From: Manihot esculenta
Taxonomy: Eukaryota > Streptophyta > Magnoliopsida > Malpighiales > Euphorbiaceae
NCBI RefSeq assembly: GCF_001659605.2
Contig: NC_035161.2
Location: 27,823,691 to 27,887,690 of the forward strand
Direction of reading: 5' to 3'
Length of the DNA stretch: 64,000 nt
In this document: positions 49,101 through 61,800 of the stretch, piece by piece
How the letters are laid out: every line of letters starts with the position of its first letter
Numbering within the stretch: position 1 is the first letter of the stretch
Translations under genes and position numbers: made by a program
Notes under the pieces: generated by a model
The model's database searches: none
Told to the model about the DNA's origin: nothing
Seen by the model: only the letters and a program-made list of their open reading frames with translations

Positions 49101-50367
49101 TTTTTTTTTTTTTAAGTAAAACTACTAATTGTATTAATAAAATTTCATTAAATATCGAAGGATATCATTCCAAATAGAGAGACGATTATGTCTAATAGAT
49201 TCTCTAGTCAAAGTATGAGCAGTTAGAGTAGTATTACGACGAACCTATCTAACAGAAATATCAGTTTTAGAGTCTAACAAAAATTTACAATCATTCAAAA
49301 TCAAACTCCTGCATAAGATAATTTGGCAAAAATACTTCTCAAGTGACTGTCTAAACCCTGCATAAGATAATTTGGCAAAAATGCTCCTCCTTCTTTCTCA
49401 TCTCTCGAGCATAAATCATTAAAGTCTTCCAAAGCCACGGAAGAGAGCTTCTACGAGATAAAGCTCTAATAAAGTTCCAAGACTGACGTTGTCGTTGCAA
49501 TTCCAGAAACCCATAATAACTAGTAAACCCCATTGAACATTACCTTCCGAAATAACCGAATCAATAAAATTTGAAAAAAAGCCAACCACAGAAATAGACA
49601 CATGACTCTTCCACATTAACGTAAGGCCTCCTTCTCCAATCATTATCTATTGACTGAGAAGCAACCATCAAAATATAAAAAACTACGAAAAATTTTCATA
49701 TGAGAACTAAGAGTTTTTGTTTCCATTAAAAATAAAATGTCCGACTTGTAACTAGTAACCAAATCCTTCAATACATTAACTGTCCGAGAATTGCCGAGTA
49801 CTCGGCAGTTCCAACACAGGACGATCATTGCTTTCGGCTATCCCGACCTTTGACGGGATGAGCCGCTTCACTGTTGCCTATCAAATTAATATTCGCAGGG
49901 GTGTTATTAGAGACATCCTGTTGAGAGGAAGGAAAACCTGTAACAACGTTATGTTTAGTGTTTTTTGGCCTTTTTTTAGTATCATAATTTATTCGGGCTG
50001 CAATCTCATCAAGCTTATCAGGGACAACAACATCCCCATCAAGCTTATCAGGGACAACAACATCCCCCTCTAAAGAATGCTATAAATCTGCTAAAGAGGT
50101 CTGCATATTCTAAAAATTGATTGGATTATATGTGAGAAACATCTCCAACATACAGAAATCATAAGTGACGATCGGAATATCTCTGGAGCTCTTGATAGGG
50201 ACAACAATATTTTCTTCATCGATAGTCAATTGACGCATATCGTCTTCCATGGAGAAAGGGAAATAAGAAGTTAGGTTTAAGGAAGAGAAAAAGACGAGAA
50301 CATTGAGTTAGAAAGGGACCATAGAAGGAAACTTGCATTGAAAGTAAGTAATTATTAAATTTAAACT
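49101..50367 (-). mobile_element. internally deleted LINE, both ends present (unit 3)
   Basis: Poly-T at 49101-49113 (the poly-A end), then a 3' end TTTAATGAAATTTTATTAATA on the minus strand. An endonuclease piece follows from the start at 49828 (MIVLCWNCRVLGNSRTVNVL) with frameshifts near 49643 and 49440 (LWFGDFNDL-type region). Upstream on the minus strand are the ORF1 C-terminus (NLIGNSEAAHPVKGRD) and, joined directly to it, an ORF1 N-terminus (MEDDMRQLTIDEENIVVPI, start near 50251). The RT and most of DUF4283 are missing. The right target duplicate CCTATTTATAGAGTTGCC lies at 50368-50385, against CCTATATTTATAGAGCTGC at the left end in unit 1. Confidence 0.82.
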
Positions 50368-50555
50368 CCTATTTATAGAGTTGCCTTTAAAATTAGATAA
50401 TTTAGTAGATTTTTTTAGTATAGTGTATTATATATAGTAAAAATTAATTTTTTTTTACAATAATTTTAAATTATTGTAATTATTGTATTAATAAAATTAA
50501 GATAATAATTTCACATTCACTATTAAATATTATTATCTAAATACTCAAATATTAG

Positions 50556-50557
<2 letters not shown>

Positions 50558-50593
<36 letters not shown>

Positions 50594-50611
50594 GTATATG
50601 TATGTATGTAT
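50558..50611. repeat. (TA)n / (TATG)n microsatellite
   Basis: About 14 TA units followed by TATG-type variants, just before site S (50620-50633). Confidence 0.9.
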
Positions 50612-50619
50612 TATAATGT

Positions 50620-51480
50620 GATAAGAATATTATCTTTATTATGTATTAACCTTTTCTCTATTTTCTAATTTCTTCAGGTTTGAGTTTAAAATTATTTAAC
50701 TCTAATTATAATTCCTTTTTAATTTAAAAAATTGGAGAAGGAATAAATTTTGCAACTACCAACAGAAATTTAAGTAATAAATCAAATCAAACAAAATTGC
50801 AATTTGCACAATATCTATAGTTTTAATAATTTCAAAATTTTAAAAGTTTAATTAACATGATTAAATTAAATGATTATGTTAGATTGTGTTTTAAAAATGA
50901 TCAATTATTATATTATAAATTAAATATTAAATTAAAATTAATTAATTAAAATATAGAAAATTTTAAAATAACTCAAAATTTTTTAAAAAATTAGAAAAAT
51001 AAAACGCTGAATATAGAGTAAATCTTGAACTTTCTCTTTGTTTCAATTTTGATATAGATATATAGATAAACCACAGTATGAAGTATACGACATTTTAATA
51101 ATTAAATTAAATTTGAAGTTAGTTGAGTTAAAAAAAATTATATATATTTAAAAAAAATCATATAAATCCTTATCTTTTCAACATCAAAACATGAAGAGCA
51201 TATATTTTTTAATTAGGCAAAAAATATATTAAAAGACGTGAAATTTGCTCTATACAGTGAGAATAAAAATATTAAATTTTATTTGTTTAGTATAAATTTA
51301 TTTTTAAATTATTATGAAAAAATATATATAATTGGATTCATTATTCGGTTTATTATTGTTAACTTTTAAGAAAAATTAAATTCAATCAATATAATCGAAA
51401 TGGTTTGGTTGTTTAACATTCAAATTCGAATAAAATTCAAATGTTTTAAAAATAGTAAATCGAAATAAATTAAAAAGTAA
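50620..51480. repeat. array unit 4, stub of region B
   Basis: From site S the sequence follows region B (8693 onward) to about 50820, then jumps with deletions. 51325-51480 matches 10915-11040 (GGATTCATTATTCGGTTTAT). No pectinesterase follows. 51055-51235 is repeated at about 56430-56580. Confidence 0.7.
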
Positions 51481-52708
51481 ATTAAAATTTAACTAAATTT
51501 TTTAATTTAATTATTTTTTTCGGTTATTTCGATTTTAATTGAATAGTGCGCGCTTCAATTATATTTATGTATAGTTGTCCAACAAGTGTTTGATACATTT
51601 GCATGATTCACTGAAGTTGGAATGCTGCTGGTAGGGGCTCAGCTATGGAACCCGCTAGTGTTAAGTTTTCAAGTGCAATCATTGAAAATTAATTGGGTTT
51701 CACTAAATCAATGGAATTTACAACTGGAATCTCGCATTCGCTCATTTGATGATAAATGAATCCTTAAAATAATTACAAGTTTAATTTATAATGAGACCCT
51801 TCATCAAATATGATTTATGAATTTTAATTAATTAATTAGTTTATATACCAGGTTTGATAATGTAAGAATTTTCTTGTATAAATTGAATATCATTTTTTGT
51901 AATTTAATGCAATTAATTTTCTAACCCTTTTTAATTCATTACATCTAATAATTGTGATTTTATATTTTATAAAAATTTACAATTATACTCTATACTTTAA
52001 AATTTTAAAATTATACTCTATTTTTTTTAGTATAATTCGTTAATTGCTTCCATTAATTTTGTATGAAATGAAATAGCCTTCATCTATCCTCTAATATGCA
52101 ATGTCACACTCCTTCTACCCCTTGCAATTCTATATCAATTTTGATCTAATTCAATTCCACTATTCTCTCTTCAGAAAATTCTTAAAATCAATAAATCTTC
52201 CAAACAAATAATAACTGACACTACAAAGATAATATTTCATTTAACAGAAGAAGAGATTTCATTTTAACCCAATTATAATTTGCAAAATATAATACGAAAG
52301 TAAAATAATATAATTGCTCATATTTAGTTTTTAGTGCAAACACATGATAGTAATCTAAATTGAGAAACAATCATCGGCTGAATTTAGGGCCTCTCACATT
52401 GTTGTTTCTTGTTCATTGTGATGCAACCGTATTGCGATAGTCGGAGAGTTGAATCTTATGATGCTAAGAATTACAATGTCGATAAAGATTCAAAGGGGGC
52501 GATCTATGATGATATGTGGGCACTGGTTGTATTGAATTGAGAGAGAGAATGTGGCAATGACTAATGAAGACTAGCGACATTCCACTGAGAGTGAGATGAG
52601 ATGAAGAGGAGCTTTGGAAGCAGATGATGTTGCAATGATCGATAAAGGTCAGTACGATCAACTGAGAGTGAGATGGGATGGAAAGGAGCCATCGAGAAAG
52701 AGGATATT
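51481..52708. other. intergenic, no gene seen
   Basis: AT-rich to about 52370, then a GA-rich stretch with repeated GATCAACTGAGAGTGAGATG-type phrases (about 52600-52690) that continue after the solo LTR (55420-55450). The minus-strand frame 52464-52661 is not supported by any motif. Confidence 0.6.
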
Positions 52709-55389
52709 TGTAACGACCCGAAAATCGGACAGCTACTGGTGCTAGGATCCAGATCGGCTTAAGGCCGCCGGGACCCGTAGTAAGCCTAACATACCTCCTG
52801 TAGACCTGTTAAATCCCATACATGATCATACAAATACATAAAACTTTAAACTTTTTCTTTCATTTACCAAGCTTAATCTGTGCATGCACAAACTCATAAC
52901 CATAAAACCCCACACTGGAGCCCTCATCAAATACTCTAATAGGGTAACATATCATACATTAAGCTTGGTTTACATAAACATCATTAAAACATTTCATTAA
53001 AAAGATCATATACCAAAAAGGGATTAACATACACTAGGGCCAAGCACAATTCTATCCTCAATACAATTCTTTACATTACATCACATTATAACATTTTACA
53101 ATACATGTCCACAACTAACTATTACATACAACATGACTTCTTTACTCTTGCTGACTTCCTGATCTATCCCGTACCTGCAAACCTGAGGGATTAAGGGAAT
53201 GGGGTGAGCTACTAGAGTCCAGTGAGCAGAATAGTAAAACATTTTATTGAAATTCATGCTTTCATGAAATGCATCACATCACAAACAAATCACATTAAGG
53301 ATGAACTTGTCACCAATAGCCTTCTACATATCCAATAGTGCCAGAACGTAGAATGGGCCCTGGTTTTTCCCTTACATAACATATCATAACATTCCAATGT
53401 GCCAGGGACGTAGAATGGGTCTTCCTGGACTTTCTCTTACATTGTGCCAAGGATGTAGAATGGGTCTTCCTGGACTTCCATACCGTATCATCATCATATC
53501 ATTTCATTCCATACGAGGACTAATGGATCATCCAATGTTCATCCACATCAACATCATATTATGCAATGCAACATATTCGTGAATTCTAATGCAAACAACC
53601 TAATATATCTCATGGCATTCGTGATGCATGAACATGCTCAAAATTTATTTATTTACTTTGCAATATAAAGAGTCATTCTACTCACCTCAGGCTAGCTCTG
53701 AAAAGACTCTGAAGCAGCTATCTCACTGCTGGGGTCCTCGGTTCCTCGGGTCCAAACCTATACAGGTAGACTTAAATGAGGGACCAACAAACACTATCAT
53801 GACTCTAAACAACTCCCCCAAAACCCCCTAAAATACCCTAAAACAATCATAGAAATCATGCAAAGGAAGGCTAAATATGGCACTTTCGGCGGCAGGTTCG
53901 GCGGCCGAAAGTCCCTCCAGAGCCGAAACTCAGCCACTTTCGGCGGCACCTTCGGCGGCTGAAAGTCCCTTCCAGAGACGAAACTCATGCATGTTCGGTG
54001 GCACCTTCGGCAGCCGAAACTCCCCTCCAGAGCCGAAAGTCCAACTTTTGGGGGCAGGGTTCGGCAGCCAAAAGCTTGCCTCCACAGGCAGGTTCGGCTG
54101 CCGAAAGTCCTTCGGCTGCCGAACCTGAGTTCTTCCAAGGTGGCAGAACTCAACCTCCTCATGCACATTTTGCCTTCCAAACCTTTCAAACATGCATTTA
54201 GCTATTCTACAACATGCATACTCATGCAAACAATTATATAGGGGTCTCACACTCTCCTAAACCCCAACAATAACACATATAGCAACTCATACAACATACA
54301 TTACACATATTTTCAACAAAACTCACATGAATCCTAACATTAAACAACTAGCTTAAACATGCATTTTTACCCCATAAACTTTCATAAAACTTGCTTAGAA
54401 CATCGAAGAAGGTGAGGATCGACGCTTACCTCTTGAAAATCGAGAGAAAACGTGACCCAACTTGGAGATTTGGGAAAAATGGGTTCCGGAGGTCTCCAAG
54501 CTTCCAAACTTCGATCTTTGCTCAAAAACTTCAAAAACAAGTTAAAACTTGTTAGAAACTTGTAGGATTTGAAGGAAAACCTCAAAACCAACCATGGGAG
54601 GGCATGAACTCTCTGTTGATCGAAAATAGGGGAGAAAACTCGCCCATTTTCGGCCATGGGGTCTTTTATAGGTAGGGGTGAGCATTCGGTCGGTTCGGTT
54701 TAAAACCAAACCGAACCGAATAAACCGAAAACCAAAATTTTAGTTTTTATGAAAACCGAACCGAACCGATTTTGGTCAAAAACCGAATCGAACCGAACCG
54801 GTCTGATTCGGTTCGATTCGGTTTGATCGGTTTCAATTTTTAATATTTTTTTAATTTTTTACATTTTATTTTTAGTATTTTAAAATTTAATTAAAATATT
54901 TTAATTTTAATATAATTTAATTTCTCTATATTATTGAAAAAACATATTATTATCCCTAATCGGTTTGGTTCGATTTTTTCGGTTTTTTTCTGATCAAAAC
55001 CGAACCGAACCTAAATAACCGAAATTTTTAAAATTTAAAACCGAACCGAACTGAAATGTATAAAAAATCGAACCAAATTTTCAAATCGATTCGGTTCGGT
55101 CGGTTTTTTCGGTTTGAACCGAATTCTGCTCACCCCTATTTATAGGTGGCTGGCCAGACCACCTTCGGAAACCAAAGGTGACTCCAAAACTCCACCAAGT
55201 TCGGCGGCCGAACCTGGATTTTCCTCAATTGTTATTTTAATTCAAAACTCAATTTCTTTCTTACTTAAAACCATAAAATACATGAAAACATTTTATAAAA
55301 ACATGATTTTACCCTTTTAGAGGTCTCCGACATTCGAGATTTCACCGGACGGTAGGAATTCCGATACCGGAGTCTAGCCGGGTATTACA
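52709..55389 (-). mobile_element. solo LTR, 2681 bp with nested MITE, TSD ATATT
   Basis: On the minus strand it begins TGTAATACCCGGCTAGACTCC (55389 down) and ends TTTCGGGTCGTTACA (52709). ATATT flanks it at 52704-52708 and 55390-55394. Same family as 2066-4283: it shares the GTGCCAGG...GTAGAATGGG repeats (53337-53480) and the TTCGG-palindrome cluster (53880-54125). Without the 466-bp MITE and its duplicated 8 bp it is about 2.2 kb, equal to the leftmost LTR. Frames in it (53797-54250) are repeat by-products. Confidence 0.93.
54673..55138. mobile_element. hAT-like MITE, 466 bp
   Basis: Terminal inverted repeats TAGGGGTGAGCA (54673-54684) and TGCTCACCCCTA (55127-55138) are perfect over 12 bp, flanked by the 8-bp duplicate TTTATAGG (54665-54672 and 55139-55146). 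TIRs starting TAGGGGTG with an 8-bp duplication are typical of the hAT superfamily. The interior is non-coding. Its two arms are rich in CCGAACCGAA and CGGTTCGGTT, so the element can fold on itself. The related LTR at 2066-4283 has the empty site near 3920. Confidence 0.9.
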
Positions 55390-55394
55390 ATATT

Positions 55395-58300
55395 AATTAC
55401 AACAATCGATGAAGGTCAACGATGATCGATTGAGAGTTAGATAGGATGGAGAGGAGTTGTAGATTGAGTGACAAGTAAAAGAGAACTCTAGAACAAAAAG
55501 GAAGGAGACGGTGTAGGGATTGAAGGAGGCAGATGCATGGTGGAGATGTCAATAATGAAAACATGGGAGCCAAAAAGAGAGAGGATAGATGAAAAGGAGG
55601 TATAGGGGAGGGATGGAGATGAGAAAAAGGAAAAGAATTTGTTTTTTAGCAAATTAATATGAGAGTAGTTTTATAATTTTATAATTGTCTCTTTTTTCTA
55701 ATAATTATAATGGTAGACTATCAGAATATTTAATAAAAGAATTTAATACTTTTATTTTAAAATTATAAAAAAATATTTTAATTAAAATTAAAATTATGAA
55801 CACCTAGAAATAAATTTCATTAAAATTTAATAACAACATAATAATTATTGATTTATAATTTATATCACAACTCTATTTGATATCCTGTATTTGATAGGAG
55901 GACAAAATAAGAAAGACTTGAATTCCGACGCACAAAACTCTACCATTAAAAGACTTGCTTTTGATTGTTCGGCTTTTCTATGTTCTCCTTTACAGGTAAT
56001 GACGTACACCTAATAATATTATTATAAGGACAAATATTCTGAGTGTTCAATAATTTTCCTTATCTTAATAATTTATTAAATATTAATTTAGTATTTCTAC
56101 AAATAATCATTTGTAATAAAAAAATAAAAGTTAATAATTACTACACACAAATTTATAATATAATATTAAAATACGAATAAAGAGCAATGATTAAAATTAT
56201 TAAAAATCATATATATTGTGTGGATTAGAAGATTACAGTTAAACTATAAAATTAAAAAATATCTTATTATAAATAAAACTTATCAATCAGTCATTAAGAA
56301 TTATATATAAATCTTATAACTCAAGAGTTCTTAATGATAATATTAAAATATTAGATAATGTATTATTTTTGTGATAAGGAGGATAAGACACATATTATTA
56401 AAATATTACAACATTATGAAGTGTATATATAAAAACAGTATGAAGAATATGATATTTTAATAATTAAATTAAATTCAAAGTTAGGTGAGTTAAAAAAATC
56501 ATATAAATGCTTATCTTTTCAACATCAATACTTGACAAACATATATTTTTTAATTAGACAAAAAATATATTAAAAAATATTAAATTTATTATTATTTTTA
56601 CATAGAGTTTGAGAATTGAGAGAGTAAAATTTAAAATTTTTCAGATTTATTTAAAAATACTTATCATTAAGTTAAGTCTATAAATACAAATTTACTTTTA
56701 TTATATTGTAAGATTAAAGATGTTAATTTTTTTTAAGTATAAATTTATTTTTAAATTATTATTAAAAAATTAAATAATATTAAATAACTCTAAATAAATC
56801 AAGAATAGTAAAATTTAGACTGTAAATGACTCTAAATAAATTGAAAATAGCAGAACTCAAACTCGTAGATGATAAATTATAATTTTATTTAGTTTTTAAT
56901 GTAAATGTTAAAAATAATTTAGATGAAATATTAAATTTGATATTTTAATTTATATTATATAGTTGCAAAATAATTTTTTTAATTAAAAATATATATTGCG
57001 TGAAATTGAATTAAAAATTCAATAAACAGCTAATAAAAAATAAAATTAGCAACCAACAAAAGGATACTTACTCAATGTAAGTCCTAAAAGCCCAGCATCT
57101 CAATCCGCCAAATGAAATTGGAAGCATCAGCAACGCTTGTCCATCACTTCCATCATCAATTGAATCAAAGAAGAGAAAATAATAAAAAATTTAAGTCTTA
57201 GCAACCTACTCTTATCAGAAAAACTGCCCTAAAACATAATATGTAAACTATCAATTTTCAGAAAAATCGCTCAGCAGCAAAAATCAAGTAAGCGCAAATT
57301 GCTATGTTCAACCTAGACAACCTGAATTGAGCGGCAACATCCATCAGAAAGTGAAAGCCAGTCTATGCCGTTCCATTCTATTATAGTCATAGAACTATAA
57401 TTGTAAGTATTATTATGCTTTGATATTATTTAATTTATCGACTATTTACAATATTTAATATCAATTAGTTATGACAAATCAAATCTTAAATGATCCATAA
57501 TTATCTGTTCTATAATTCATGGACATTAATATCAAACTAAATTCGAGTCTTGGTAAAAGAATTAAGTTCAGAATCCATCAGAATCCATTATATAAACTAA
57601 GCCACTAATACACCATTTAATTTACAGTTGAAGAGCAAGTTCTATCACAACCCTATCAAGACAAACGCCAGAAGAAAATTAAATAATTGCGTAACGATGG
57701 TGGACAGATAAATACGCCTATACATACGATTTTGAGTGACAGTAACATGTGTCACTATAACAAAGTGATGGTTATAAAAAATAAAAATAAATAAATAAAT
57801 AAATTCAATTCATTTAGACTAAATTTTTTCATATATATATAAATTTTATTTTATTTTATCTCAGATTATAACCGCTTATATAGATTATAACAGCTCATAT
57901 ACATTATAAATCTAAACTCTAAACATGCAACATTACTGAAAAAAGAGCTTAAACTACAAAGATCAAAATCAAAATTTATAAATCAGAAAAAGACAATTGA
58001 ATCTGAGACCACCTCCTTGCAGTCGGAAAAAAATCTCCCAACAACTATAAAAAATCTTGTCTCCCTGGCTCTTTTCTTTCTCTCCCTTTTCTTTCGCAAA
58101 AGCACAACCACTGAACCATTTAGTATTTAATATCAGATGCTATTAAAAAGATATTATGATAATATTATGTTATATACCATGTAATTATGAATTATATATA
58201 AATTTTAGGAGAGGATTACAGTAAAAAAAGAAAAGAAAAGAAAAGAAAAGAAAAGAAAAGAAAAGAAGGAATCAGTAATCTGTCGTCTTTCTAAGCCCCA

Positions 58301-58650
58301 AAGCTCGAACTTCGCTTCTTTAAAGCCCATATAAGAAAGATATCTGATGAATAGCGTCAAAACAGTAACAGAAAAAGCTTTACCATCGGAGTTGGTGGGG
58401 AAAAAACATCAACAAAGCATCTTCAATGCGAATCTTAACAAATCCAAACCTAAAATCCCTTAGCTTTTTCACTCTAGTAAAATCCACAGCAAAAGCAATC
58501 AAAGATCAAGCAGTGACAAAGTAAAACCCATGGAAAAAAAAAAAAAAAAATCAAGAACGCAGATCAGCCTTTCAAACCAAATAATTAAATTATTAAGTAT
58601 CCACTTGCTTCAAGCCACAGCATTGTGGACCCACAATTCTGAGCCATTTC
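55395..58650. other. intergenic, AT-rich, with a region-B relic
   Basis: No coding frame with a recognisable domain. About 56420-57060 resembles parts of region B (AAATTAGCAACCAA and flanks, compare 10100-10140) and repeats 51055-51235. 57060-57400 is less AT-rich but I identified nothing in it. The sequence upstream of the VPE gene (57400-58650) probably contains its distal promoter. Confidence 0.6.
58225..58266. repeat. (AAAAG)n microsatellite
   Basis: About eight AAAAG units, some 560-600 bp upstream of the VPE start codon. Confidence 0.92.
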
Positions 58651-58654
58651 ACAG

Positions 58655-58679
58655 ACGTGTCAACCCCTTCTTTTGCATG
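58655..58679 (+). promoter_or_regulatory. ABRE-like and RY motifs in the VPE proximal promoter
   Basis: ACGTGTC (58655-58661) is an ABRE-type core. TGCATG (58674-58679) is the RY core bound by B3 factors of the ABI3/FUS3/LEC2 group. They are 12 bp apart and about 28 bp before a TATA-like sequence, the order seen in many seed-maturation promoters. The sites are short, so the functional reading is an inference. Confidence 0.55.
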
Positions 58680-58706
58680 GCGCCTTCAACCGCTTTACCT
58701 CCTCCA

Positions 58707-58715
58707 TTTTAAATA
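58707..58715 (+). promoter_or_regulatory. TATA-like box of the VPE gene
   Basis: TTTTAAATA lies about 110 bp before the ATG, in a locally GC-richer stretch. Transcription would start near 58740, giving a 5' leader of roughly 85 nt. Confidence 0.55.
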
Positions 58716-58824
58716 CCACCCCTCGCCGCTACTTTTCTTTCAGACTCGCTTCCTCTCGGTGTCTGCGGTGATATTTTCCCATATTCCATCGTTTCTTCTG
58801 TAATCGATCCTCTACTTGCTGTGC

Positions 58825-61800
58825 ATGGAGACCCATAAATTTACCACCTTCTTCTTCAATTATGCTTTATTTCTGGTTGTTACCCTTTTTTCTCTATACA
58901 TAGGAGGCTGTTTAGCCTCTCGTTTCAACCGGTTTGAATCTGGTATTTTGATGCCATCAGAAGAACTTGAACCAGGAGTTGATGATGATCAACTTGGAAC
59001 AAGATGGGCGGTTCTCGTTGCTGGATCAATGGGTTACGGAAATTACAGGCATCAGGTAAAAGAAAATTCTAATTTTTCCTTCTTCTCTTGAAACTATGTT
59101 TCCATCAATCTGGTAATCTGTGTTAATTAGTTGGTTCACACTGCTTAAGTGATCAATTTACTTTTTTTTTTTTTATGAGCGGAGATTGATGAATTTTTTT
59201 AGTTTGATCTTACAGGCCGATGTCTGCCATGCATATCAGCTGCTGAGAAAAGGTGGCATAAAAGAGGAGAACATAGTAGTGTTTATGTATGATGATATAG
59301 CTAATAATGAATTGAATCCCAGGCCTGGAGTTATCATCAATCATCCACAGGGAGACGATGTATATGCTGGTGTTCCTAAGGTGCGTATGTTTGTATTCAT
59401 GTATGCTAGCTAGCTTCCACTATATAATAGCAAAGTCATTGTTTCTGTAATAGTATCGCTCAGATTTTTTATTTATATAATATTAATTTGTGGGTAGGAT
59501 TGATTATTTAGTATTTATCATGTCTCCTATGTTAACCATTGATTGGTTGGCTATCTTCTTTGATGATGATTGACAGTATATGATGGTAAAATAAATGGAC
59601 TTTATTAGGAACCAGACATTTTCATAATTGTTGTTGATAGTGATATTTAATCTATAATTAATTTAAATTTGAAACTTTGGATACTTAAAGACAAATGGTG
59701 GTCAGATAATTAATAAGAACGTTATTTCAATTGATTGGTTTAAGCAAGATATCCTTTATCATCAAAGAATATTATAACTGTTAATACATATTTTAATCTA
59801 CAGTTGAAAAGATGATACCTTTGTTGCAAATATTTTTGTAAAAAAAAAAAAAAATCTATTTATTGGATTTTTCTATAAAAAATGTCTTTCATACTTTAGC
59901 TTGGATTTTATGATTTGGCACACTTTGTTTGTATCAAAATAATTAGCAGGGAGACATGGTTGTTGAATGCTTTGCTGGTATCAAAGTATTTTAATCAAGT
60001 GCCTGAATATGGTTAGCCAAGCAGGATCCATTCCTTTGATGTTAGATTTTGGAATGACAACTGTGCAATAATTGTACATGATCTATTGATTATTTTGACC
60101 TTCTAATTGGACTTCTTTTTCTTCAAACAAAAAAGAGATGGACATGATGGCTGGTGAACTTGATTGAATTAATTTCATGGGATCTTTCCTATGCATTTGC
60201 ATCTAATTTCAGATTAATTAATCATTATTTGATGATCATAGATTCACTTGATTTTCAATTTCTTTTTCATATCTTTGCAGGATTATACAGGGGAGAATGT
60301 TACTACTAAAAATCTTTATGCAGTACTTCTGGGTGATAAAAATGCTGTCAAGGGTGGAAGTGGCAAGGTTGTAGACAGCAACGCCAATGATAGAATTTTC
60401 TTGTACTATTCTGATCATGGAGGCCCTGGAGTTCTTGGTATTATAAGCTGCCAATTTCTGCTCTCTGTTTCAATGAGCTGATGTTCTGTTTATAAATTAA
60501 AATTGATGTTGTGTGTAATATAATGCAGGGATGCCAAATCTGCCTTTTCTGTATGCGATGGATTTCATTGAGGTTTTGAAGAAGAAACATGCAGCTGGGG
60601 GTTACAAAGAAATGGTAATCAAAGAGAGTTTTTACCATATTTGATTCCAACAAATTAACGATTAATTAAATTGCTAACCGAGTTGGATATGTTCTGAATG
60701 CAGATTATATATGTAGAAGCTTGTGAGAGTGGGAGCATTTTTGAAGGGATTATGCCCACAGATATAAACACTTATGTCACTACAGCATCAAATGCTCAAG
60801 AGAGTAGCTGGGGAACTTACTGTCCTGGGATGGAACCGCCTCCACCTCCCGAATTCATCACTTGTTTAGGGGATTTGTACAGTGTAGCTTGGATGGAGGA
60901 TAGGTGAGTGTTTATAAACAGAAGAATCTGCTTCTTTTCTTAGCATTCTTCCTCATTAATTATTTTTTCCTGATGAATCTGCAGCGAGTCGCACAATCTG
61001 AAGAAAGAAACAATAAAGCAACAATACAAGACGGTAGAATCTTTGCTTGTGCGATATCGTTGGGCGTTTTGCCTATTGTTCTTCATTGAAGGGTTAATAT
61101 GAGATTTTCCTTCTTGATTTTGTGCAGGTAAAGGCCAGGACTTCTAATTTTAACACTTATGCTGGTGGATCTCATGTGATGGAATATGGGAATGCAAGCC
61201 TCAAAGCAGAGAAGGTCTATTTATATCAAGGTTTCGACCCTGCAACTGTGAACTTCCCTCCAGACAATGGTCATATCGCCGCACCTATGGATGTTGTTAA
61301 TCAGAGAGATGCAGAGATGCTCTTCCTGTGGCAAATGGTGAGTGTTGTATCCCCTTGAAATATTTGCTCATACTTGATTTTGATGCTAATGGTGATTATG
61401 ATGATGTTAGAACATGCAAGTAGTTGTAATAATCTGTTGCTTTCCTGCAGTATGAAAGGTCAGAAGATGGGTCGGAAAAGAAGACGAAAATACTCCGGCA
61501 GATTACAGACACAATTAGGCATAGAAGGCACTTGGATAGTAGCATAGAATTGATTGGAACACTATTATTTGGACCCAAAAAGAGTTCATCTGTGCTTCAA
61601 TCTGTCAGAAAACCTGGTTTGCCCCTGGTGGATGACTGGAATTGCTTAAAATCAATGGTAAACATGATAATCATTCCCAGTCTTTTCTTTTTCTAGTTTA
61701 CTTCATGTTCGTTACACTTATGATCAATGTAATATTTAAATACTTGACATTGAAATCTCAGGTTCGTGTGTTCGAGACGCACTGCGGATCATTGACCCAA

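Noticed and set aside
52464..52661. Minus-strand frame with His/Ser-rich product
   Set aside because: Low complexity, in GA-repeat DNA, no splice context or known domain.
58530..58712. Small frame upstream of VPE starting with a Lys run
   Set aside because: It covers the promoter motifs and TATA-like box, starts in a poly-A stretch and has no domain.
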